DNA of 6,291 bases from Nitrospirae bacterium UBA4572 (lineage in GTDB: Bacteria; Nitrospirota; Leptospirillia; Leptospirillales; Leptospirillaceae): the NCBI GenBank assembly GCA_002387725.1, contig DGKK01000058.1, positions 19,171-25,461 on the forward strand, in the 5' to 3' direction. Positions 1 through 5,331 of this stretch are shown piece after piece (the stretch's first letter is position 1; each line of letters begins with the position of its first letter). The notes beneath the pieces are model-generated. The model did not search any database and was not told the DNA's origin. It was given only the letters and a program-made list of their open reading frames with translations. The position numbers and the translations under genes are program-made.

Positions 1-325
1 CCACCCGGTCGGTCCCGCAGTGGGCCGAGGGAGAGGTCCTGACAGCCTCCACGCCATACTGTTCGGCCACGGCCAGGATCTCGGAGCTGTCGGTGGCGAT
101 CAGAACGCGGTCGACGGCATCGGACCTCCGGGCCAGTTCGGCGACCCGGATGATCAGGGGCCTCCCGGCAACTTGGGCCAACGGCTTTCCTGGAAAACGG
201 GTCGATCCCATGCGGGCCGGGATCACGACCGCCACCTCCGGGTTCTCCTCCTCCGGAGAGATTTCCCTCTGGGATAGGGCCCCGGGAAAGGCGGCAAAAA
301 ATGGATGGTTCGACAATGAGGTCAC
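1..325 (-). CDS. kdsB: 3-deoxy-manno-octulosonate cytidylyltransferase (CMP-Kdo synthetase), N-terminal part
   Basis: KdsB is a cytoplasmic enzyme that joins CTP and Kdo to give CMP-Kdo, the activated sugar used for the LPS inner core. Only the first 108 codons are present; the gene runs off the left edge. The nucleotide-binding signature VVIPARMGSTRFPGKPLA is at residues 33-50, followed by VLIATDS (74-80) and AHCGTDRV (101-108), matching the H-x-SGT-[DE]-R region of the family. The GTG start at 325 is 8 bases after the hldA stop and has AGGAGG four bases upstream. It gives about 30 residues before the domain that family members normally lack. A second in-frame GTG at 235, with GGAGGAGGAG nine bases upstream, would give the usual KdsB N-terminus (MAVVIPAR). 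The identification is secure; the start is not. It is probably cotranscribed with hldA. Confidence 0.9.
   Translation of the reverse strand, partial: MTSLSNHPFFAAFPGALSQREISPEEENPEVAVVIPARMGSTRFPGKPLAQVAGRPLIIRVAELARRSDAVDRVLIATDSSEILAVAEQYGVEAVRTSPSAHCGTDRV
245..254 (-). promoter_or_regulatory. Alternative Shine-Dalgarno for kdsB
   Basis: GGAGGAGGAG lies nine bases before the in-frame GTG at 233-235, within the reading frame opened by the GTG at 325. Starting at 235 puts the protein's first residue directly before the conserved VVIPAR strand, as in well-known KdsB proteins. It could also be chance, since GAG codons are common in this GC-rich sequence. Confidence 0.4.
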
Positions 326-329
326 GGAT

Positions 330-335
330 CCTCCT
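330..335 (-). promoter_or_regulatory. Shine-Dalgarno of kdsB overlapping the hldA stop
   Basis: AGGAGG overlaps the hldA TAG stop (TAGGAGG) and sits four bases before the GTG at 323-325. The short spacing resembles the 5-base spacing seen at hldA (GGGAGG) and the DUF2892 gene (AGGAGG) in this window. This favours the upstream kdsB start and suggests translation coupled to hldA. Confidence 0.5.
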
Positions 336-1407
336 AAACCCTGACCCGGGGGCGAAAGCCTGCCGGTCGGAAGACACCGCTGGGGGTGTCAAAGAGGGAG
401 GAGAAGGACAGCACCTCCCGGAGCTGGTCTCGGGTGACGGTGGAGGTTCCCACCATTCCCACGACGATTCCGGCCGCCAGATTGGAAAGAACGGCCGACT
501 CGAGAAGGGTGGCGCCTGCCGCGTGGGCCAGTGTCAGGGTCGCCATGACCGTGTCCCCGGCCCCGGTCACATCGTAAACATCCTGGGCGACCGCGGGGAT
601 ATGGGAGGCGTGAAGGGCCTCTCCCCCCTCGAAGAGGGTCATGCCCGCCTCTCCCCGGGTGATGAGGACCGCCTCCGAACGGGTTCGGTCGAGAAGTGTC
701 TGCCCGGCCATGAGAAGGGTCGATTCGTCGCTGATGTCGATGCCGGAGGCACGGGAGGCCTCGAGGTGGTTGGGGGTCAGCAGGGTGGCCCCCGAAAAGA
801 AGTCGATCGAGGCGACCTTGGGGTCGACAAAGACCGGGACGCTTCTCTCCCGGGCAAGGGCGATCATCTCCTGGACCATGGGCGGCGAGAGCATCCCCTT
901 GGCATAGTCGGAGAAGATCACTCCCTGAAGGTTTCCGATGCGGGCTTCGAAGATCTCCAGCGCCTGTCGGGATGTTTCGTGGGAGATGGTTGTCTTGACC
1001 TCCCGGTCGACCCGCAGGAGCTGCTGGTTGTGCGCCATGACACGGCTCTTTGTCGTGGTGGGCCGGCCTTCCTCGAGCAGGAGTCCGGCAGTGTCGATTC
1101 CGGTCCGGAGCATTTCCTGGGAAAGACGCCGCCCCTCTTCGTCATTTCCGGCCACCGAGAGAATCGAGACTGCCCCTCCGAGCCGACTGATATTGTGGGC
1201 GACGTTTGCCGCGCCCCCCAGCCGATAGGAATCCTCCGTGACGCCCACCACCGGAACAGGGGCTTCGGGGGAGACTCGGTCCACCTTGCCCCAGATGTAA
1301 TGGTCGAGCATGACATCGCCGACGACCATGATCCTGACCGAGGGAAAGCGGTCCATGGTCTCGATGAGCCGGGAGAGGAGAACCTCTCCCATCCAGTTTG
1401 GGTTCAT
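334..1407 (-). CDS. hldA: D-glycero-beta-D-manno-heptose-7-phosphate kinase (kinase-only HldE/RfaE homologue)
   Basis: This cytoplasmic kinase uses ATP to phosphorylate D-glycero-beta-D-manno-heptose 7-phosphate at C1, giving the 1,7-bisphosphate on the way to ADP-heptose for the LPS inner core. The 357-residue protein has the PfkB/ribokinase fold. Visible motifs are GDVMLDHYIWGKVDRVSPEAP (30-50, substrate site), LGGAANVAHNISRLGG (63-78), SDYAKGML (166-173), VDPK (194-197), TPNHLEA (211-217), ITRGEAGM (249-256) and DVTGAGDTV (279-287), with D285 the expected catalytic base. The C-terminal nucleotidyltransferase domain of the roughly 475-residue bifunctional HldE is absent, so a separate HldC-type protein is expected elsewhere. 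The ATG at 1407 is chosen because GGGAGG lies five bases upstream; an ATG at 1392 has no such site. It lies 36 bases after lepB and 8 bases before kdsB. Confidence 0.93.
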   Translation of the reverse strand: MNPNWMGEVLLSRLIETMDRFPSVRIMVVGDVMLDHYIWGKVDRVSPEAPVPVVGVTEDSYRLGGAANVAHNISRLGGAVSILSVAGNDEEGRRLSQEMLRTGIDTAGLLLEEGRPTTTKSRVMAHNQQLLRVDREVKTTISHETSRQALEIFEARIGNLQGVIFSDYAKGMLSPPMVQEMIALARERSVPVFVDPKVASIDFFSGATLLTPNHLEASRASGIDISDESTLLMAGQTLLDRTRSEAVLITRGEAGMTLFEGGEALHASHIPAVAQDVYDVTGAGDTVMATLTLAHAAGATLLESAVLSNLAAGIVVGMVGTSTVTRDQLREVLSFSSLFDTPSGVFRPAGFRPRVRV

Positions 1408-1443
1408 GATGGCCTCCCGATCAAAGACTTTGCCCTGCCCTTC

Positions 1444-2088
1444 CTAGTGAATGATGCGGCCAAGGCGGGCAAGGCGAATCGCATCGTGCTCCTTGTCCCA
1501 CGACCAGTAAATGAGAATCGCCCGTCCGACGATCTTCCGGCTCTTGACGAACCCCCAGAAGCGCGAGTCGTAAGAGTCATCCCTGTTGTCTCCCATGACG
1601 AAGTAGGAGTGAGGCGGGACGATCGTGTCAAAGTTGTCCCGGGGCGTCTGGTCGGTGGTCTCCGGGTCGATGGACTGGATATAGGGTTCGTTCTGAAGGA
1701 CCCCGTTGACATAGAGCTTCTTCTTGATGATCTGGATATGGTCCCCGGGAATCCCGATCACGCGCTTGATGAAGTCCTTGGTCTCGTCCTTCGGCCACTT
1801 GAAGACGACCACATCTCCTCGGTGGGGATGGCCCGTCCGAAACAGATAGCGGTCATGAAAAGGATTTTTGACCCCGTAGGAGAGTTTCGAGACGAGGATC
1901 TGGTCGCCGATGAGAAGGGTCGGGATCATCGAGCCCGAGGGAATCCGGAAGGCCTGGATTACGAAAAGCTTGAGAAAGGCAGCGATCACAAAGGCTGTCA
2001 GAAGGCCTTCCGTCAGCTCCCGGGCCAGACTTTTCTTTTTCGGGGCCGACGTTTCCCGAGAGGAGGGGGGCTGGGAGGGTTCGCTCAC
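1444..2088 (-). CDS. lepB: Signal peptidase I
   Basis: LepB is the inner-membrane serine protease that removes signal peptides from exported proteins on the periplasmic side. The 214-residue protein has a basic N-terminal tail (KKK at 17-19) and one clear membrane helix at about 29-46. The catalytic serine is S53 in IPSGSMIPTL, and the general-base lysine is K108 in DFIKRVIGIPGD. The conserved GDNRDDSYDSRFWG box is at 166-179. One helix and a small periplasmic domain make it shorter than the two-helix E. coli enzyme (324 residues), but this is usual for many bacteria. The start is GTG, overlapping the lepA stop in GTGA; AAGGGAG lies nine bases upstream inside lepA. Translation is probably coupled to lepA. 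The lepA-lepB order is also found in E. coli. Confidence 0.96.
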   Translation of the reverse strand: MSEPSQPPSSRETSAPKKKSLARELTEGLLTAFVIAAFLKLFVIQAFRIPSGSMIPTLLIGDQILVSKLSYGVKNPFHDRYLFRTGHPHRGDVVVFKWPKDETKDFIKRVIGIPGDHIQIIKKKLYVNGVLQNEPYIQSIDPETTDQTPRDNFDTIVPPHSYFVMGDNRDDSYDSRFWGFVKSRKIVGRAILIYWSWDKEHDAIRLARLGRIIH

Positions 2089-3914
2089 TTTTCCCGGCTC
2101 CCTTCCGAGACCCGGAGGACCGCCATGAAGGCCTCCTGCGGAACCTCAACCCGTCCGATCTGTTTCATCCGCTTTTTGCCTTCTTTCTGCTTTTCGAGAA
2201 GCTTGCGCTTTCGGGTAATGTCACCGCCGTAGCATTTGGCCAGAACGTTCTTTCGCATGGCTCCAATGGTCTCCCGGGCGATGATGCGGGAGCCGATGGC
2301 CGCCTGGATGGCCACCTCGAACATCTGTCGGGGAATGACCTCCTTGAGCTTCTCCACGAGGAGGCGTCCCCGGGAGTAAGCCCTGTCCTTATGAACGATG
2401 AAGGAGAGGGCATCGACCCGTTCCCCCGAAACGAGGACGTCGACCTTTTCGAGCTCCGCCGGTCGGGTATCCAGCCATTCGTAATCGAAGGAGGCGTATC
2501 CCTTGGAGAGGCTCTTGAGCCGGTCGTAGAAGTCGAGAACCACCTCGTTCAACGGCAGTTCGTACTGGACCTGCACCCGGCGGGAATCGAGATAGCGGAG
2601 CTCTCGCTGGATCCCCCGTCTCTCCTGGCACAGGGTCATGACCGGTCCGAGGTATTCGGTGGGCATATAAAGTGAACCCAAGATGAAGGGCTCGAAGATG
2701 GTGTCGATCTGGGTGACGGGAGGGAGGTCGGCGGGGTTGACCACCGTGACCTCTTCTCCGCTGGTCAGCCGCACCTGGTAGACGACGGTTGGAGCCGTGC
2801 TGATCAGGGAGAGGGAGAATTCCCGCTCCAGTCGCTCCTGGACGATCTCCATGTGCAGAAGTCCCAGAAAGCCGCATCGAAATCCAAATCCCAGCGCCAG
2901 GGAGCTTTCCATCTCGAAGGTGAAGGAGGCATCGTTCATCCGGAGCTTGTCCAGGGCCTCCTTGAGGTCCTCATACTGGTCGCTGTCGGTGGGAAAGAGT
3001 CCGCAGAAGACCATGGGCTTGGTCTCCTGGAATCCCGGATAGGGGGTAATCTGGGTATTCCCCGCATCGGCCAGGGTATCTCCGATCGGGGTCTCCCGCA
3101 CCGATTTGATTCCCGTGACGACAAAGCCCACCTCTCCGGCGGAGAGGGAGGGGAGGTCAACCCGTTTTGGGGTGAAGGCCCCCACCGAAAGGACGGGGTG
3201 GTCCTTCCCCGTGGAGAGAAGGCGAATGGACTTTCCCGGACGGATTTCACCGTCGAAAACCCGCACAAGGATGACGGCTCCGAGGTAGACATCGAACCAG
3301 GAGTCGAAGAGGAGGGCACGAAGGGGCGCAGAGCGGTCTCCGGAGGGAGGGGGCACCCGCGTCACGATGGCTTCGAGGACATCGGTGATTCCGATCCCCT
3401 CCTTCGCTGAAATGAGGATGGCCTCCTCGGCATCGAGACCGACGGCATCCTCGATCTGCTCCTTGGCCCGGGGAATGTCGGCGCCGGGAAGGTCGATCTT
3501 GTTGATGACGGGAATCATGTGAACGTCGTTTTCGAGGGCGAGGTAGGCATTGGCAATCGTCTGGGCCTCGACCCCCTGGGAGGCGTCCACCACAAGGAGG
3601 GCCCCCTCGCAGGCCGCCAGAGATCGGGAGACCTCATAGGTGAAGTCGACATGGCCGGGGGTGTCGATCAGATTCAGAAGGTAGTCCTGGCCGTCCTTGG
3701 CCCGGTAGTTGAGGCGCACGTTGTGGGCCTTGATGGTGATGCCGCGCTCCCTTTCGAGATCCATGGCATCGAGGATCTGTTCCCGGGACTCCCGTTTGGA
3801 GACGGCTCCCGTCAGGTCCAGAAGCCGGTCGGCCAAGGTCGATTTGCCATGGTCGATATGGGCGATGATGCAGAAGTTGCGTATGCGTTCGATCGGATAG
3901 TCCAAGAAGCACAT
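2085..3914 (-). CDS. lepA: Elongation factor 4 (translational GTPase LepA)
   Basis: LepA is a ribosome-associated GTPase of the EF-G family, linked to back-translocation, ribosome assembly and initiation. The 609-residue length is typical. The G domain shows G1 AHIDHGKS (18-25), G2 RGIT (57-60), G3 DTPGH (84-88), G4 NKID (138-141) and G5 SAK (169-171). EF-G-like domains II, III and V follow. The LepA-specific C-terminal domain ends the protein, with its CYGGDITRKRKLLEKQK segment at 561-577. This C-terminal domain separates it from EF-G and TypA. An in-frame TGA directly precedes the ATG at 3914 (TGA GGA ATG), so no longer start exists. GAGGA abuts that ATG with no spacing but is nine bases from an in-frame TTG at 3903-3905, so a 606-residue product is equally likely. 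It is the first gene of the lepA-lepB-hldA-kdsB cluster. Confidence 0.97.
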   Translation of the reverse strand: MCFLDYPIERIRNFCIIAHIDHGKSTLADRLLDLTGAVSKRESREQILDAMDLERERGITIKAHNVRLNYRAKDGQDYLLNLIDTPGHVDFTYEVSRSLAACEGALLVVDASQGVEAQTIANAYLALENDVHMIPVINKIDLPGADIPRAKEQIEDAVGLDAEEAILISAKEGIGITDVLEAIVTRVPPPSGDRSAPLRALLFDSWFDVYLGAVILVRVFDGEIRPGKSIRLLSTGKDHPVLSVGAFTPKRVDLPSLSAGEVGFVVTGIKSVRETPIGDTLADAGNTQITPYPGFQETKPMVFCGLFPTDSDQYEDLKEALDKLRMNDASFTFEMESSLALGFGFRCGFLGLLHMEIVQERLEREFSLSLISTAPTVVYQVRLTSGEEVTVVNPADLPPVTQIDTIFEPFILGSLYMPTEYLGPVMTLCQERRGIQRELRYLDSRRVQVQYELPLNEVVLDFYDRLKSLSKGYASFDYEWLDTRPAELEKVDVLVSGERVDALSFIVHKDRAYSRGRLLVEKLKEVIPRQMFEVAIQAAIGSRIIARETIGAMRKNVLAKCYGGDITRKRKLLEKQKEGKKRMKQIGRVEVPQEAFMAVLRVSEGSREK

Positions 3915-3919
3915 TCCTC
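3915..3919 (-). promoter_or_regulatory. Shine-Dalgarno of lepA, bearing on the start
   Basis: GAGGA directly abuts the ATG at 3914, with no spacing, and lies nine bases before the in-frame TTG at 3903-3905. Normal spacing favours the TTG; start-codon preference favours the ATG. The choice changes only the first three residues. Confidence 0.45.
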
Positions 3920-4128
3920 ATGCCATGTCCAGGGAGGCCGAAAGAGGCGGGCAGAGGCCCGACAAATCTTCCGGATCTGGGCTGGTCCAGGCCTTGATCT
4001 GATCTGTGATCAGGCGGGTTTATGGCCGGTTCGAGAGTGATGAAGGTCCGGAGAGAGCGGGGGACCGCCGGATTCCGGGAGGGCAGGGCTCAAGACGGAA
4101 CGGTCAGGAACTCCACAATGCCCGAAAT
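3915..4128 (-). other. Probable 5' leader of lepA and upper part of the gene-free interval
   Basis: This stretch lies between the candidate promoter and lepA, and transcription from about 4122 would give a leader of roughly 208 nt. I see no coding potential: reading frames here lack good ribosome sites and recognisable protein. Two short perfect stems are visible. CTGATC/GATCAG with a three-base loop is at 3999-4013, and CGGGC/GCCCG with a four-base loop is at 3948-3961, about 30 bases before the start. Neither is followed by a run of T. No known riboswitch core was recognised. Confidence 0.4.
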
Positions 4129-4157
4129 ATCTTACCAGAGCCCCGGCGTTGGTTCAA
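4129..4157 (-). promoter_or_regulatory. Sigma70-type promoter for the lepA-lepB-hldA-kdsB cluster
   Basis: The -35 box TTGAAC (4152-4157) and the -10 box TAAGAT (4129-4134) are separated by exactly 17 bases. Each box matches four of six consensus positions, and the expected transcript start is near 4122. It is the best promoter I can find in the interval upstream of lepA and reads toward lepA. Confidence 0.6.
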
Positions 4158-4170
4158 GGAAGACCGGGGC
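4140..4170. repeat. Inverted repeat framing the lepA -35 box (operator-like)
   Basis: Perfect 7-bp arms GCCCCGG (4140-4146) and CCGGGGC (4164-4170) flank 17 bases that contain the TTGAAC -35 hexamer near their centre. One arm lies just upstream of the -35 box and the other lies in the promoter spacer. This geometry suits binding by a dimeric regulator. No T-run follows on either strand, so a terminator is unlikely. The DNA-binding role is inferred from position only. Confidence 0.4.
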
Positions 4171-4277
4171 GGCACTTTGCGACGCCTTCCCGATGAAATC
4201 CTGTTTTAACTTGTTGTCTGGAAAGTGTTTGCAAGAAAGTCGACGGGTGATTCCCGGCAGGGACCTTCAGAAACGAT

Positions 4278-4313
4278 GGGGGGCGACAGGAGGGTGAGCC
4301 TCCCGCACCCCCC
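4278..4313 (-). terminator. GC-rich hairpin after the DUF2892 gene, possible terminator
   Basis: Six G (4278-4283) pair with six C (4308-4313). Inside them an inner stem GGAGG (4289-4293) pairs with CCTCC (4299-4303) around a five-base loop. The structure begins about 20 bases after the stop codon at 4335. Downstream bases on the minus strand read ATCGTTTCTG, so the T-run of a classical intrinsic terminator is poor. It may stop transcription weakly or protect the 3' end. Confidence 0.4.
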
Positions 4314-4334
4314 GGAGGTATCGCGGTCGATGGT

Positions 4335-4535
4335 TCAGGAGTCGTGACGCTTCGTGGGACAGGTGTTGATTCCCAAAAGGGCATAGAGACCGCAGAAGCC
4401 AAAGATCCCTGTGGCCAGCGGGAGAAGCCCTATCCAGCCCCACGGTGTCTTGGGGCCCACATAGACGAGCGAGATGAGCACGACACCCAGCAGAACCCGG
4501 ACCACCCGGTCGAGGGTTTCTGCATTGACTTTCAT
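4335..4535 (-). CDS. YgaP-like transmembrane domain protein (DUF2892 family)
   Basis: This is a 66-residue inner-membrane protein of unknown function. It has two hydrophobic helices, at about 11-27 and 32-55, joined by a short polar turn. The C-terminal FGFCGLYALLGINTC (45-59), carrying C48 and C59, closely fits the CPLYALLGINTC hallmark of the family. In some bacteria this domain follows a rhodanese domain (YgaP); here it stands alone. The ATG at 4535 is chosen because AGGAGG lies five bases upstream and because the family begins with the same M-x-x-N segment. The open frame continues upstream, but that part runs through the leader and promoter. It has its own candidate promoter and is separated from lepA by 420 bases, so it is probably a single-gene unit. 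Confidence 0.88.
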   Translation of the reverse strand: MKVNAETLDRVVRVLLGVVLISLVYVGPKTPWGWIGLLPLATGIFGFCGLYALLGINTCPTKRHDS

Positions 4536-4643
4536 GAATGCCTCCTTGATTTGTCCGGAGAAAGTGACCGCTCTCCGAAAGACTCCCTTGAAAAGGGTGA
4601 AGCAAGGGGACGAGAGATCCTCTCCCGCCTTCTTCCTTTTTTG
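4536..4643 (-). other. Leader of the DUF2892 gene
   Basis: About 100 transcribed bases separate the candidate promoter from the ATG. Two short perfect stems are visible: GAGAG/CTCTC with a three-base loop at 4612-4624, and CCCTT/AAGGG with a three-base loop at 4585-4597. The ribosome site AGGAGG is at 4541-4546. The length and stems leave room for control of translation, but no known RNA element was recognised. Confidence 0.35.
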
Positions 4644-4671
4644 ATTATACTCCCCCCCTCTCCCTCCGCAA
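4644..4671 (-). promoter_or_regulatory. Sigma70-type promoter for the DUF2892 gene, overlapping the 3' end of nth
   Basis: A perfect -10 box TATAAT (4644-4649) lies 16 bases downstream of TTGCGG (4666-4671), which matches only the TTG part of the -35 consensus. The TAA stop codon of nth (4645-4647) lies inside the -10 box, so the promoter is embedded in the end of the upstream gene. The spacer is a purine run rich in G. Confidence 0.55.
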
Positions 4672-5331
4672 GGGGCCGGAGGCGAAGGTGGGGAAAGCAG
4701 GACAAAGGTCGGTGCAGGGACATGTCTTGCAGAGAGGCCGCCGGGCCAGGCAGACCCGCCGTCCATGGAGGAGCAGTCGGGACGCGGCTATGCCCCAGTC
4801 TTTCTCGGGAATGAGTTCAGAAAGATCCCGCTCGACTCTCTCCGGATCATCGGATTCGGTAAGGCCAAGCCTTTTTGAGACTCTCCCCACATGGGTGTCA
4901 ACGAAGATGGCCGGCCGGGAAAAGCCGTGGAAGAGAACGACACTGGCCGTCTTTCGTCCGACGCCGGGAAGGGTCACGAGCTCTTCCATGGTTTCGGGGA
5001 CAACCCCCTGGTATCGGGTGGCGAGAGCTTGGGCGAGCTCCTTCACATGCTGAGCCTTCCTGCGGAAGAATCCGGTGGGGCGAAGAATTGTCTCGAGCTC
5101 GGAAAGGCTGGCCTCTGCCAGTGCGGCCGGGGTGGGAAATCGTGCAAAGAGCTCGGGGGTGACACGATTGACCGTCAGGTCGGTGGTCTGGGCGGAGAGG
5201 ACCGTGGCGACGAGGAGCTCGAAGGGGTTGTGGAACGCGAGCTCGGTCCGGGGGTCCGGGATCGCCTGCTTAAGCCGGGCGAGGATGTTTTTGAGGCGGT
5301 CTTTTTTTTGTGCCAGGGATTCTTCTTTCAA
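4645..5331 (-). CDS. nth: Endonuclease III (DNA glycosylase/AP lyase)
   Basis: Nth removes oxidised pyrimidines from DNA and nicks the abasic site, starting base excision repair. The 228-residue product covers the full family length. Its helix-hairpin-helix LPGVGRKTASVV is at 121-132 with catalytic lysine K127, and the catalytic aspartate is D145 in VDTHVGRV. The [4Fe-4S] cluster ligands are C194, C201, C204 and C210, with the exact C-x6-C-x2-C-x5-C spacing; C206 is extra. LSAQTTDLTVN (45-55) matches the conserved N-terminal lobe. The start is inferred as TTG at 5329-5331, overlapping the upstream TGA as TTGA, because no ATG lies nearby and the aligned protein begins here. The frame stays open much further upstream, but that part is antisense-free shadow of the GH15 gene. 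An A8 run follows the start. Confidence 0.93.
   Translation of the reverse strand: MKEESLAQKKDRLKNILARLKQAIPDPRTELAFHNPFELLVATVLSAQTTDLTVNRVTPELFARFPTPAALAEASLSELETILRPTGFFRRKAQHVKELAQALATRYQGVVPETMEELVTLPGVGRKTASVVLFHGFSRPAIFVDTHVGRVSKRLGLTESDDPERVERDLSELIPEKDWGIAASRLLLHGRRVCLARRPLCKTCPCTDLCPAFPTFASGPLRRERGGV
5302..5309 (-). repeat. A8 homopolymer in codons 8-10 of nth
   Basis: The coding strand reads CAA AAA AAA GAC near the start of nth, giving eight consecutive A in an otherwise GC-rich sequence. Runs of this length are prone to slippage in replication or transcription. A one-base change would put nth out of frame close to its start. No sign of programmed use is visible. Confidence 0.6.

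Noticed and set aside
301..2232. 643-codon open frame on the plus strand
   Set aside because: It lies antisense to hldA and lepB, whose minus-strand products have complete catalytic motifs. Its own translation is low-complexity, rich in G, D, R and H, and matches no family; GC-rich codon bias removes stops in this frame.
2391..4040. Plus-strand open frames opposite lepA
   Set aside because: LepA on the minus strand is full length with all GTPase motifs; these frames are antisense shadows without family resemblance.
4140..4170. Possible tRNA fragment, because GGTTCAAG resembles a T-loop
   Set aside because: The flanking bases do not form a 5-bp T-stem, and no acceptor, D or anticodon arms are found nearby. 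The bases are better explained as the -35 region and inverted repeat.
4204..4234. Second promoter candidate TTGCAA with TTAAAA on the minus strand
   Set aside because: The spacer would be 19 bases and the -10 match is poor. The AT-rich patch at 4196-4240 stands out against its surroundings but gives no better signal.
4006..4297. Short open frames on the plus strand in the gene-free interval
   Set aside because: They have no clear ribosome sites and no recognisable protein, and they overlap the promoter and leader elements of the minus strand.
4536..4766. N-terminal extension of the DUF2892 protein to 143 residues
   Set aside because: The extra part covers the end of nth, the candidate promoter and the leader. 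The ATG at 4535 has an excellent Shine-Dalgarno and the family-typical N-terminus.
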